From assembly GCA_945861725.1 (NCBI GenBank), contig CAMAVJ010000008.1:1-38435 (forward strand): DNA of 38,435 nucleotides. The letters run 5' to 3'. Below the pieces are notes generated by a model that saw only the letters and a list, made by a program, of their open reading frames with translations, had not been told where the DNA came from and searched no databases. How positions within the stretch are numbered: position 1 is the first letter of the stretch; each line of letters begins with the position of its first letter. The position numbers and the translations under genes were made by a program. Source of the stretch: Rickettsia typhi (lineage in GTDB: Bacteria > Pseudomonadota > Alphaproteobacteria > Rickettsiales > Deianiraeaceae). Shown here piece by piece: positions 16,489-26,053 of this stretch.

Positions 16489-17735
16489 AAAAAATTTATT
16501 ACATATGAAATAATATTAAATGAGCGGTGGCGTTGACTAACAGCATTGACAGTTAAAATGTTATCAAATATACCGATGTACTTTGTTGCAACATCTTGCC
16601 ATGTCCAAGAAAACAGCTGACTCTTGATGCTCTGCTGTTTCTTCAAGATGGATTCTCTACTTTCAAGCATCATCATAACACATTCAAACAGGGAATCTAC
16701 ATTGTATGGATCAAAAACAGGAATGCCGGATGTTTGATGGCTCAATCCATGGAATGACAATCTTTCTCTTGTAACGGGGATATCTCCAGCAATAACAGGA
16801 CACTCAGCCTCCAGTGCTTCAAAAATTGGCCATGGCATTCCACCTTCTTCAAGCGATGGTGCGATGCACATCGAAGCATAATGATAAAAGCTACGCAACT
16901 CTAACGAGGAAATGTATCCAACACAAATAACGTCCTCCATAATATTATTTGCTATTGCAAATTCATAATTTGGTGGAAAACTCTCAAGTGCTCCGGTTAA
17001 TAACAGTTTAAGTTTGATATTGGATTTTTTTAATAAAACTAAAAGTTTAAGCAATACTTCAATATTTTTGTGTGGCCTCACTTGAGTTGGAAAAATAATA
17101 TACTCAGAATCTATATTAAATTTCGTAAATAACTCTTCTTTTTTCAAAATATTTCCATTGGATGTTGGCACGGGAAGGTATACGAAATCGCAGGTATCTC
17201 TTGTTACATTTGTGTGCTTTAATATATGGCTATCTATAATTGATTGAGAATTTGCCACAAAAAAACAACCATCTTTTCTTAAGTTTTCGATTGAATCGAG
17301 TACAAATTTGATTTCAGAGTCTATATTTTTATGAATTATTTTAAAAAGGTCATAAAATACTATTGTGAAAAGATCCATTAGTATTAATACCTTATTTTTT
17401 AGTGTAATCCCCTGGTAATACTGCATATTGCATAATGGGATTAATAAAATACCATGTTCTTCATTTTGCGTATTCATCATTGCTGTAATACGCATCTCAC
17501 TGTAGGATATGTATCTTATTTTGCTCATCATCTGCTGATCATCAAATGCGTCGCTAAATATACCTTTAATTGTATTATGAGTTGCACTTAGACACCAAAT
17601 TTCAATTTTAATATCAGAATGTTCAAGCAATGATTTTACAAGATTTACTATATATCTTGCAACGCCCTCCCTTGCGGTAGATGCATCATTAAATGATTCA
17701 TGAACAAGCCATATACGAAGTATTTTTGTTTTCAT
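16470..17735 (-). CDS. glycosyltransferase family 4-like, 3' end replaced by the transposon
   Basis: GT-B glycosyltransferase of about 421 residues. FPTQVRPHKNIEVLLKLL, LLLTGALES, then APSLEEGGMPWPIFEALEAECPVIAGD give the E-x7-E-type donor site near the C-terminus. I prefer ATG 17735 to GTG 17741, though both are possible. The last codons (V-M-S-H-L and TAG) lie inside the right inverted repeat. Without the insertion the frame would read on through KRKWKRQ and end inside the next gene. Only the extreme C-terminus is changed, so the enzyme may still work. Its start overlaps the acyltransferase gene by 38 bases. Confidence 0.85.
   Translation of the reverse strand: MKTKILRIWLVHESFNDASTAREGVARYIVNLVKSLLEHSDIKIEIWCLSATHNTIKGIFSDAFDDQQMMSKIRYISYSEMRITAMMNTQNEEHGILLIPLCNMQYYQGITLKNKVLILMDLFTIVFYDLFKIIHKNIDSEIKFVLDSIENLRKDGCFFVANSQSIIDSHILKHTNVTRDTCDFVYLPVPTSNGNILKKEELFTKFNIDSEYIIFPTQVRPHKNIEVLLKLLVLLKKSNIKLKLLLTGALESFPPNYEFAIANNIMEDVICVGYISSLELRSFYHYASMCIAPSLEEGGMPWPIFEALEAECPVIAGDIPVTRERLSFHGLSHQTSGIPVFDPYNVDSLFECVMMMLESRESILKKQQSIKSQLFSWTWQDVATKYIGIFDNILTVNAVSQRHRSFNIISYVINFFVMSHL
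16489..16496. repeat. right 8-bp target-site duplication
   Basis: AAAAAATT, matching 12620-12627. Confidence 0.8.
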
Positions 17736-18300
17736 AATCACTTTCTTTTAAAAAGTTATTGTAATTCTCCAAACATTTTTGTTTATTGCGCTCCCCAACT
17801 CTTCGTGAACCAACATAAACACCCCATTCTTTGAGGGTTTTGTTCGAACCAATAACGCAGCCGGCGCCAACGGTAACACCTTCTTCAATTGTTACATTTG
17901 GTAAAATAACGGAGTTCGTTCCAATAATTGCAAACTTGCCGATTGTAATATTCCCATGTGTAACATTGCGGTATTTTTCATTATTTGGCATACATGGCGT
18001 TCCAAAGCCACCATTTTTGAAGTCATCCGTTGCGGTGACAATTCTGCACCCTTGCGAGACAGCCACATAGTCATTAATTGTTAATGTTCCACCGCCCATT
18101 ATTGAACTATATGCACCAAAATGAACGTAATTCCCTATTTTAACCTGACCCTTTTCTTTGGCATATATTTGCGTAAAGCTATCAATTAAAATATTTTTCC
18201 CAAATGTAATATTTTCAATGCCAATAATAATTGATGGTTTGAAAACTTTAATATTTCCTTCATAAAGTGTGAAGTTTGGGTTATCTTCAATTATTTTCAT
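17698..18300 (-). CDS. left-handed beta-helix acyltransferase (sugar O/N-acetyltransferase type)
   Basis: 200 residues made mostly of hexapeptide repeats ([IV]-G-x-x-x-x), seen in VKIGNYVHFGAYSSIMGG, ITIGKFAIIGTNSVILPN and VTIEEGVTVGAGCVIGSN. This is the trimeric LbH acetyltransferase fold of the maltose/galactoside and WbbJ/WbdR-like enzymes. The active-site His is probably in NVTHGN. In this locus a candidate role is acetylating the perosamine amino group or another sugar of the glycan; this is inferred from context only. It overlaps the downstream glycosyltransferase by 38 bases and is divergent from the aminotransferase gene. Confidence 0.8.
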   Translation of the reverse strand: MKIIEDNPNFTLYEGNIKVFKPSIIIGIENITFGKNILIDSFTQIYAKEKGQVKIGNYVHFGAYSSIMGGGTLTINDYVAVSQGCRIVTATDDFKNGGFGTPCMPNNEKYRNVTHGNITIGKFAIIGTNSVILPNVTIEEGVTVGAGCVIGSNKTLKEWGVYVGSRRVGERNKQKCLENYNNFLKESDYENKNTSYMACS

Positions 18301-18344
18301 AAAATTTTGTTTGATAATTTAATTTATGCAAAATACAGTGTGAT

Positions 18345-18353
18345 TGTTATAAT
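18345..18353 (+). promoter_or_regulatory. extended -10 promoter of the aminotransferase gene
   Basis: TGTTATAAT, a perfect TATAAT preceded by TGn. The -35 region is weak (TATGCA at 18325-18330, 17-base spacer). The start codon at 18368 leaves a leader of only a few bases. Confidence 0.55.
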
Positions 18354-18367
18354 AAAGCATTTTGTTT

Positions 18368-19489
18368 ATGTCAATAAAATTTCCCGTTTACGTTCCACGC
18401 ATTGGCGTTAAAGAAAAGGAATATGTTAACCAAGCACTTGATGAAGGCTGGGTTTCATCCCAAGGAAGGTTTATTAAAGCATTTGAAGAAAAGTTTTGCG
18501 AATTTACAGGCACACCAAATGCAGTATGCGTTTCCAATGGAACAGTTGCCCTGCATTTAGCATTACTTCTTTTGGGAATTAAAGCAGGCGATGAAGTGAT
18601 TGTGCCAACCTTCACATACATTGCTTCCGTCAATGCAATTGCTTACACAGGTGCAACCCCTGTTTTTGTTGATTCAATCGAACAAACAATGCAAATGAAC
18701 CCTGAAGAAATTGAAAAGAAAATTACACCAAAAACCAAAGCAATTATGGTCGTACATCTGTATGGTCACCCTTGTGATATGGAAAAAATTATGCAAATTG
18801 CAAAAAAACATAATTTAAAAGTTGTGGAAGATTCCGCCGAAGCATTTGGCACATTTTACAAAGGCAAACATGTCGGAACATTTGGCGATGTTGGAACATT
18901 TTCGTTTTTTGGAAACAAAACTCTTACAACAGGCGAAGGTGGAATGGTGGTTTTTAACGATGATAGCCTCAAAAATCTCGCAGTTAAATTAAAAGGTCAG
19001 GGGGTAATCAAAGCCGGTGAATATTATCATGATATCATTTGGTACAACTATCGAATGACAAACATTCAAGCGGCGATTGGTCTTGCACAAATTGAATCGG
19101 CATCATCAATCATAGAAAAAAAACGCAACATTGCTATGACATACAAGCAACATCTTGATTCCAAACAAGGCATACGATTCCTTTTTGAGGAAAGCGATGT
19201 CATAAACTCATTCTGGATGAACACAATTGTTTTACCCGACAACATCAATATTTCCACACTTCGCTTGAACCTTGCCGATAAAGGCATCGATACACGCCCC
19301 GCCTTTATTCCTGCTCACATAATGCCAATGTATGCAAATATTTCCAATGCAAATGAAGGGTTTCCCATTGCAGACAAACTTTCAAAAACAGCAATCAATC
19401 TTCCAAGCTATCCAGATCTCACACTTGAAAATGTAGCAGAGATATCCGAAAGTATTATAGAAGCACTATTAATTTTAATAAACAAATGA
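18368..19489 (+). CDS. DegT/DnrJ/EryC1-family aminotransferase, probable GDP-perosamine synthase
   Basis: A 373-residue PLP enzyme. Family features are SNGTVALHLALLLLGI, DEVIVPTFTYIASVNAI, VVEDSAEAFGTFYKGKHVG and FSFFGNKTLTTGEGG, with the PLP Lys in GNK. The last two segments are very like perosamine synthetases (RfbE/Per), which transfer an amino group from glutamate to C4 of GDP-4-keto-6-deoxymannose. The presence of gmd and manC in the same locus supports that substrate. ColD-type dehydratases have His instead of this Lys and are excluded. ATG 18368 is used; a TTG lies 6 bases upstream. The stop overlaps the next start by 4 bases. Confidence 0.85.
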   Translation: MSIKFPVYVPRIGVKEKEYVNQALDEGWVSSQGRFIKAFEEKFCEFTGTPNAVCVSNGTVALHLALLLLGIKAGDEVIVPTFTYIASVNAIAYTGATPVFVDSIEQTMQMNPEEIEKKITPKTKAIMVVHLYGHPCDMEKIMQIAKKHNLKVVEDSAEAFGTFYKGKHVGTFGDVGTFSFFGNKTLTTGEGGMVVFNDDSLKNLAVKLKGQGVIKAGEYYHDIIWYNYRMTNIQAAIGLAQIESASSIIEKKRNIAMTYKQHLDSKQGIRFLFEESDVINSFWMNTIVLPDNINISTLRLNLADKGIDTRPAFIPAHIMPMYANISNANEGFPIADKLSKTAINLPSYPDLTLENVAEISESIIEALLILINK

Positions 19490-20859
19490 AAAAAAAGCCA
19501 ATAATCGCCCTTGATGTTACCATTATTGTTCATGGTGAATTTGGTGGCATCACAAATGTTACAAAGAAAGCTCACGAAGCATTACATAACGATTCCAGAT
19601 TTCAAACAATAAACGCTTTTTTTGACCATACAAGCCAAAAATATTATGCAATTGAAGACGCTTACACCCTCAACTTCACGCACAAACAATCACTGCCAAA
19701 TTTGCATTTTTTTGTGCGAATTCTTGATATGCTTTTGTATGTGTTCTCCGATAAATTTTCCAAAAAAAAAGCGGTTAGAAGTTATACTTATGCACAGCTG
19801 ATGGAAAGAGGTTTATGGAAGCCACTTATGAAAATTTTTCATTTTATTGTTGGGCATGGGAAAAATTCCAATGCAATTGCAGCAGAAAAAGCTTCACGCA
19901 ATGTTGTTCTTAAAAAATATGTTAAATGCCTTGATGCAAAACCGCTGGATTTTTCCAAAATTGATGGTTTTTTTCATTCGGGCATTCCTCTCACTGAATT
20001 TTCAATAATTGCAAAACAAAAGGCAAAGCACGGCTTTAAATTTGGCGTGATGATCTACGATATTATTCCCATTAGAAACGCCTCCGTCTGTGGAGCAGGC
20101 TTTGTGCGATATTTCCAACAATATCTTCCACAAGTTTTGAAATTTGCAGATTTCATCGTGACAGATTCAAAGTTTGTGAAGCAAGATTTAACAAATTACA
20201 TAAACGAAGTTGGTGCGAAGTTTCCTGCTGAAAGAATTACTCCCGTGCAATTAGCAACAGATTCCACGCCAAATATAGACACCAAAAAAACGGTGGAAAT
20301 TCTGGAAAAATATAATATTAAGACGGGAAAATATGCAATTATTGTTTGCACTGTTGAACCACGCAAAAACCACAGACTTCTTCTTGATGTTTGGTCAAAA
20401 ATTGCAGCGGAAAATGCTGAATCGTTAATTCCCCTTGTTGTTGTGGGTGGAAAAGGCTGGATGACGGAAGAAATTCAAGAAGAAATGGCAAGCTTGAATT
20501 ATATTACTCGCCCACCATTTGTTCAAGATGAAGAGAAGACGGTTCTGCTGAAAAACGCAAGGTTTTCACTGTTTCCTTCAATTGCGGAGGGCTGGGGAAT
20601 GCCAATAACGGAGTCTCTTGAAGTTGGAACGCCAGTTATTTCTTCGGATAATTCATCAATGCCGGAAGCAGGACAAGGCGTTTCGGAGATGATTAACTGT
20701 GAAGATTTTGACAAATGGCATGCAACAACTTTGAAATATATTCAAAACGATGAGGTTATCGCCAATAAACGCACTGAAATTTCACAGGCAAAACTTCGCA
20801 CATGGGGGGACTTCTCAAAGGAACTTTGCGATGTTATTGCCAATGAAATGCAAATTTAA
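19486..20859 (+). CDS. glycosyltransferase family 4-like
   Basis: 457-residue GT-B enzyme. IVCTVEPRKNHRLLLDVW, PLVVVGGKGWM and SLFPSIAEGWGMPITESLEVGTPVISSD show the C-terminal donor domain with the two conserved Glu. The N-terminal region LDVTIIVHGEFGGITNV is an acceptor-domain glycine loop. No membrane segments are visible. Coupled by a 4-base overlap to the aminotransferase upstream, so it may transfer perosamine. It also overlaps by 4 bases the end of the convergent gene. Confidence 0.9.
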   Translation: MKKKPIIALDVTIIVHGEFGGITNVTKKAHEALHNDSRFQTINAFFDHTSQKYYAIEDAYTLNFTHKQSLPNLHFFVRILDMLLYVFSDKFSKKKAVRSYTYAQLMERGLWKPLMKIFHFIVGHGKNSNAIAAEKASRNVVLKKYVKCLDAKPLDFSKIDGFFHSGIPLTEFSIIAKQKAKHGFKFGVMIYDIIPIRNASVCGAGFVRYFQQYLPQVLKFADFIVTDSKFVKQDLTNYINEVGAKFPAERITPVQLATDSTPNIDTKKTVEILEKYNIKTGKYAIIVCTVEPRKNHRLLLDVWSKIAAENAESLIPLVVVGGKGWMTEEIQEEMASLNYITRPPFVQDEEKTVLLKNARFSLFPSIAEGWGMPITESLEVGTPVISSDNSSMPEAGQGVSEMINCEDFDKWHATTLKYIQNDEVIANKRTEISQAKLRTWGDFSKELCDVIANEMQI

Positions 20860-22145
20860 TTGCATTCTAAAGTTTTCACTGTTTCAAATAAATTCTCTGA
20901 TGCATCACGCCATGATGTTACTTCAGCCTGCGATATACCATCATTAATTTCTTTAAGGATTTCAGGATTATTTAGGTAGTAATCTAATTTTGTTGCTAGA
21001 TCTTGTATATCAAGTGCATCGAAATATCTACAATACTCCCCACCAACTTCACACATAACGGGCGTGTTAGAAGCAATGCAAAGTTTGCCGTGGAAAATAG
21101 ATTCAACCACAGGAAGACCATAACCTTCAGCTATTGATGGGAAAACCGTGAAAGAGCAATTTTTGTATAAACTTGCCAAATTGTTGTCATCAATATTGTT
21201 TAGAACAATAATATGTTCACACAATTCCTTATTTTCTTCAAGATATTTCTTTAATTCTTTAACTTTCCAACCCCATTTTCCAACAATTACAAGTTTATGA
21301 GAATTTAGATTATTATTTTTCAATAATTGATGCCATGTCTTAACTAAAGTAATATGATTTTTCCTTACTTCAATTGTTGAAACAGTGAGAACAAATTTAC
21401 CTTCAACAATTGATGGAACTTCTATAATATTTTTTCCACCAAATCCAAATTTTATTACAGAAGGTGTAATATTCTTGCCAAGTTTTTTAAAATAATCGTG
21501 TAATTCGTTTTTTAACGAATTTGTTGCAACAAGGTAGTTATCGATAATGTTAAGTGATTTTTTGATAAAAAATTCTGTTTCGTTTTTAAGTCCAATTGAT
21601 GGAATGAAATTTTTTCCAAGGGTAAGTGGCATAAGGTCTTGCACAAGCATTATAAGCTTTATGGAATATTTTTTTTTTAGTGATCGTAAAAAATAATATT
21701 TACGCAAAATTGCAGGTGCACATAAAAAAAGAACAGTATCGCTTTTTATAAAATTTACTTTAGTGAAATCATTCATTTTAACCAACTTCTTTTTTGAAAA
21801 CAGCGTTGACAACCAAAGCTGGATTATTTTGAACACAATTTTGTGAATCTTGTAACCATACCTTGCACATATTCGTAAAATATTCATTCTTTGAACATCA
21901 ATGTATTCAATGTTTTTGATATTATCAAGGTTTGAATTGTATATATCAAATATCATATTACTTGGAATTTCCATATATTCATTATTCAATTCTGAATAGT
22001 AAATGCATTGTGATTTTCCCAATATAATGCCATTCATTGCATACTCCAACACAACTCGCTCAATTCCCGTTGGAATAATGGTAGTTTTGTCTTTAACTTT
22101 TTTGCGTACATATAATAGAAAATCTGTAATATCTATGTATATCAT
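20856..22145 (-). CDS. glycosyltransferase family 4-like
   Basis: 429-residue GT-B enzyme. LTVSTIEVRKNHITLVKTWH, HKLVIVGKWGW and FTVFPSIAEGYGLPVVESIF ... SNTPVMCEVGG mark the donor-binding half; the N-terminus has IPTGIERVVLEYA as acceptor loop. It is paralogous in layout to the protein encoded at 19486 (same PSIAEG[WY]G block). It is transcribed alone, divergent from gmd, and its AT-rich codon use is stronger than that of its neighbours. Acceptor and donor are unknown. Confidence 0.9.
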   Translation of the reverse strand: MIYIDITDFLLYVRKKVKDKTTIIPTGIERVVLEYAMNGIILGKSQCIYYSELNNEYMEIPSNMIFDIYNSNLDNIKNIEYIDVQRMNILRICARYGYKIHKIVFKIIQLWLSTLFSKKKLVKMNDFTKVNFIKSDTVLFLCAPAILRKYYFLRSLKKKYSIKLIMLVQDLMPLTLGKNFIPSIGLKNETEFFIKKSLNIIDNYLVATNSLKNELHDYFKKLGKNITPSVIKFGFGGKNIIEVPSIVEGKFVLTVSTIEVRKNHITLVKTWHQLLKNNNLNSHKLVIVGKWGWKVKELKKYLEENKELCEHIIVLNNIDDNNLASLYKNCSFTVFPSIAEGYGLPVVESIFHGKLCIASNTPVMCEVGGEYCRYFDALDIQDLATKLDYYLNNPEILKEINDGISQAEVTSWRDASENLFETVKTLECN

Positions 22146-22219
22146 AAAAGTAAAAAAGTGTAATTGGTTATTTGTATAAGAATTTTATAAGAAATATGTA
22201 CAAGTCAAGAATAAATTAA

Positions 22220-23287
<1,068 letters not shown>

Positions 23288-23695
23288 TTTACAACAATTA
23301 ATCATGGTAAGAGTTTTTATTTTAACCATTCGCTTTTTAAGTTAACACATTTATATTGTAAGAACCGAATGGACTTACAATATGGTAAAAATCGTTAATT
23401 AAGTTAAATACATGAAGTGAGTTTGCCTGTATAGATGAAAGATACATAAAAAATAAAAAGTTAACAATAAGTTTAATAAGCAGAAAAAGGAGCAAAACTG
23501 CTTTTTGATACGTGTGGAGAAACAATTATTTTTTTTATTACCTTAACTTTATCAAAGTAGCAATGGATGGTGTAAAATTACAGGAAAAAGCAAATTTTGA
23601 TTTAAGTATAACTGTATGAAATTTTTTTTAATTGCTTTATTCTTTATTTTATCGGAACATTCTTCCATCGGAAAAGAGTGAGAATATTATAAACT
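23288..23695. other. non-coding junction region between gmd and the ilvC relic
   Basis: 408 bases without a convincing gene. It contains a perfect hairpin (23353-23383) and a 21-codon frame (23616-23681, MKFFLIALFFILSEHSS...) that looks like a bare signal peptide, possibly the stump of a secreted-protein gene. A 62-codon minus-strand frame at 23337-23525 has no support. This is probably debris at the right edge of the island. Confidence 0.5.
23353..23383. repeat. 10-bp perfect inverted repeat
   Basis: ATATTGTAAG, an 11-base loop, then CTTACAATAT. There is no T-run after it, so it is not a standard terminator. It could be a protein-binding site or the end of a lost element. CTTACAATAT recurs at 35986-35995. 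Confidence 0.6.
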
Positions 23696-23818
23696 GCAAA
23701 TGGTTACGCAAAAATTAACCAAAAACGTAAGGAAATCGCTAACTTACAAATCGAAAGTACAGGAAAAGAGCTTCGCTCTATGATGCCATGGATTGCCAAA
23801 AATAAGATTATTAAGTGA
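23696..23818 (+). pseudogene. ilvC 3'-end relic (right copy of the 121-bp direct repeat)
   Basis: Encodes the last 40 residues of IlvC ([12 protein letters not shown] ... AKNKIIK) followed by TGA instead of TAA. The 121 shared bases differ at two positions only, both silent. No start codon or upstream ilvC sequence remains. It lies 14 bases from the stop of convergent gpmI, so the ancestral order was probably ilvC facing gpmI. Confidence 0.95.
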
Positions 23819-23827
23819 TAAAGCGGT

Positions 23828-23845
23828 GTTGCTTAAATTAGCAAC
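23828..23845. terminator. possible shared terminator hairpin of ilvC relic and gpmI
   Basis: GTTGCT, 6-base loop, AGCAAC, followed on the plus strand by CCGTTTT. It overlaps the gpmI stop. The stem is short and the T-run weak, but it sits between two convergent 3' ends, as expected for a bidirectional terminator. Confidence 0.4.
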
Positions 23846-25278
23846 CCGTTTTCCATTTCAATCGGTTTTGGAATTTCCATTAAATCAAGAACCGTGCCCG
23901 CAATGTTTGCAAGGCTTCCATTTTTTAAATTTCGTGGATTTTTCGAAACCAAAATCAACGGAACAACACCAGTGGTGTGTTGAGTGTGAATTTCGCCAGT
24001 TTTGGAATCAACCATTTCTTCTAAATTTCCGTGGTCAGCGGTAATTAAAATCTCATAATTATTCTTAAGTGATGATTTTTCTAACTTTCCAAGAAATAAA
24101 TCAATGTGTTCAGCTGCCCGTTTCGAAGCTTCAAAATTGCCCGTATGACCAACCATATCACCATTTGCAATGTTTATAACAATAAAATCGTGTGATTTTT
24201 CATTAATTTTTTGAAACAATACTTCTTGTAGTTCGTAAATTGACATTTCTGGCTGGATGTCGTAAGTTCTAACATTTGGTGATTGAATCAGAATTCGTTC
24301 TTCAAATCGCCCTTGAGCCTCTCTGCCTCCGTTGAAAAAAAATGTTATATGAGCATATTTTTCTGTTTCAGAAATATGTAAATGTTTTTTTTTGTGAAGT
24401 TCAAGAATGTCGATAAGGGTATTCGTGATTTTATTTTGATCAAAAAGTATAGTGGTTTTTTTGGCAATCTCTGTAGAATATTGTGTCATACAAATGATTT
24501 TTGCAAAAAGTGTTGAATCAATTGTTTTTTGAGTTATTTGACGCATGCGATCTGCTCTGAAATTTACAAAGAAGATTGAGTCTCCAGAACTTATCCCTTT
24601 AAAATTACCGATTATCGAAGGTTCAAAAAATTCATCGGTGACTTTCTGCGAATAAAAAAACTTTACTGCTTGTGAAATATTTTCAAATTTTGTTTCAGAT
24701 TTTCCCAAAAGTGCAGAAAAATATTGCTCCGTTCTTTCAACTTTATTATCTCTATCCATTGCAAAAAAACGCCCTGAAATCGTTCCAATATTCATTTCGT
24801 CAAATTCCTTTGTTATTGAAGAAAAATCAGAAGGTGGAACATCGCGTCCGTCGGTGATTATATGTAAAATAACAGTTTTACCAAGTTTTTCAAGAGCTTT
24901 GTACGTGAATTTTATTTGTTCCAAATTGGAATGTACTCCGCCGTTGGAACAAAGTCCGACCAAGTGCACAACATTTCCTAATGAAAGTTTTATAAGTTTC
25001 ATTTCCAGTTCACCATTTTGCATTGCAAGGTTGATTCGTGGAAGATCTTGATACACAACCCTTCCGGCTCCAATTGTCATATGTCCAACTTCGGAGTTTC
25101 CCATTTGTCCAATAGGTAGGCCAACGGCAAGACCCGAGGTTTCAAGTGTTGTATTTGGATATTTTTCCAACATTGATTGAAAGTTTGGTGTTTTACTTTG
25201 AAAAATTGCGTTGTATTTATAGTTTTTATTTCCAATGCCAAATCCGTCTAGAATGCAGAGAATTACCTTTGTGTGCAT
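23833..25278 (-). CDS. gpmI: 2,3-bisphosphoglycerate-independent phosphoglycerate mutase
   Basis: Interconverts 3- and 2-phosphoglycerate in glycolysis/gluconeogenesis with two Mn2+ ions. LCILDGFGIG (Asp11) and QMGNSEVGHMTIGAGR with the phosphorylated Ser62 are diagnostic, as are TDGRDVPP, GRFFAMDRD and ITADHGNLEEM in the metal sites. 481 residues, slightly shorter than the usual 510. Convergent to the ilvC relic and divergent from the luxI-like gene. Confidence 0.97.
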   Translation of the reverse strand: MHTKVILCILDGFGIGNKNYKYNAIFQSKTPNFQSMLEKYPNTTLETSGLAVGLPIGQMGNSEVGHMTIGAGRVVYQDLPRINLAMQNGELEMKLIKLSLGNVVHLVGLCSNGGVHSNLEQIKFTYKALEKLGKTVILHIITDGRDVPPSDFSSITKEFDEMNIGTISGRFFAMDRDNKVERTEQYFSALLGKSETKFENISQAVKFFYSQKVTDEFFEPSIIGNFKGISSGDSIFFVNFRADRMRQITQKTIDSTLFAKIICMTQYSTEIAKKTTILFDQNKITNTLIDILELHKKKHLHISETEKYAHITFFFNGGREAQGRFEERILIQSPNVRTYDIQPEMSIYELQEVLFQKINEKSHDFIVINIANGDMVGHTGNFEASKRAAEHIDLFLGKLEKSSLKNNYEILITADHGNLEEMVDSKTGEIHTQHTTGVVPLILVSKNPRNLKNGSLANIAGTVLDLMEIPKPIEMENGLLI

Positions 25279-25403
25279 AAAGTTGCAGTTTTTCGTTTTA
25301 ATTTAATTAATTTATAATTTTTTTAAAATCAAGTTCTTAAAATTATTGACAAATTTAAACTGCAAATTCTGCTTGTTGTAACTAACTAATTTATTATTAC
25401 AAA

Positions 25404-26042
25404 ATGCCAAACTATAAAATTATTTGTTTTAGCTTAACTGATTCACACAAGTATGGTAATATTTTGGAAAAACTTTTGAAGTTAAGGTACAAAGGTTTTA
25501 TTCTAGAGGAAAAATACGACATCCCATCATATAACGATCTAGAGTTTGACCAATACGACAACCCATTCGCACGCTACATCGTTCTTATGGATGATAAAGA
25601 AGAAGTTATTGCGTGCTCAAGAATTAATAGGACAGATATACCATATATGGCAAAAGATTACTGGAGCCACTTAATACCAACAGAAGCTTTGCCAAATAGT
25701 TCGGATTGTTACGAATGGACTCGACACTATGTCGATTCCGCGTTATCTGTAATTGAAAGGGTGAAGGTAGTAAGGATTATCGCTTCTGCAACATACTTCG
25801 CATTAGTACAACTTAATGCCGTTGGTGCATGTTATGTAACTCATTCCACTTTGTTTCATACCACGAAAAAACTTGGAATGGGTATAAAATCTATTGCAAG
25901 GATTGACCTTCCAAAATTTCCAAACCTTCATTTTGCATATGTTGATATTAATAAAGTTGATGCAAGAATTGTTGCTGGCAACCTTCTTAAAACTACAAGT
26001 TTTGATATTATTCAATATTTCAAGACAACGCCTATTCTTTAA
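25404..26042 (+). CDS. LuxI-type autoinducer (acyl-homoserine lactone) synthase
   Basis: 212 residues. Nearly all invariant LuxI residues are found with a constant offset of +4: R28 and F32 (LRYKGFI), E47, D49 and D52 (LEFDQYD), R73 (ACSRINRT), E104 and R107 (YEWTRHYVD). W34 is replaced by Tyr38, and the F82 region has YW (86-87). LuxI enzymes join an acyl group from acyl-ACP or acyl-CoA to S-adenosylmethionine and release a lactone signal. No luxR gene is next to it. A perfect TTGACA at 25346 lies upstream without a clear -10. A terminator hairpin covers the stop. Confidence 0.82.
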   Translation: MPNYKIICFSLTDSHKYGNILEKLLKLRYKGFILEEKYDIPSYNDLEFDQYDNPFARYIVLMDDKEEVIACSRINRTDIPYMAKDYWSHLIPTEALPNSSDCYEWTRHYVDSALSVIERVKVVRIIASATYFALVQLNAVGACYVTHSTLFHTTKKLGMGIKSIARIDLPKFPNLHFAYVDINKVDARIVAGNLLKTTSFDIIQYFKTTPIL

Positions 26043-26053
26043 TAGGGTTTTTT
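26031..26053 (+). terminator. intrinsic terminator of the luxI-like gene
   Basis: CCTATT, loop CTTT, AATAGG, then GTTTTTT. The stem includes the luxI stop codon and lies inside the 3' end of convergent virB11. Short stem with a good T-run. Confidence 0.6.

Noticed and set aside
23337..23525. A 62-codon minus-strand reading frame in the gmd-ilvC relic gap.
   Set aside because: Low complexity, no ribosome site, no recognisable domain; it covers a hairpin.
25352..25380. A lux-box-like dyad upstream of the luxI-like gene (AACTGCAAATTCTGCTTG).
   Set aside because: The symmetry is poor and it does not match the conserved half-sites of known lux boxes.
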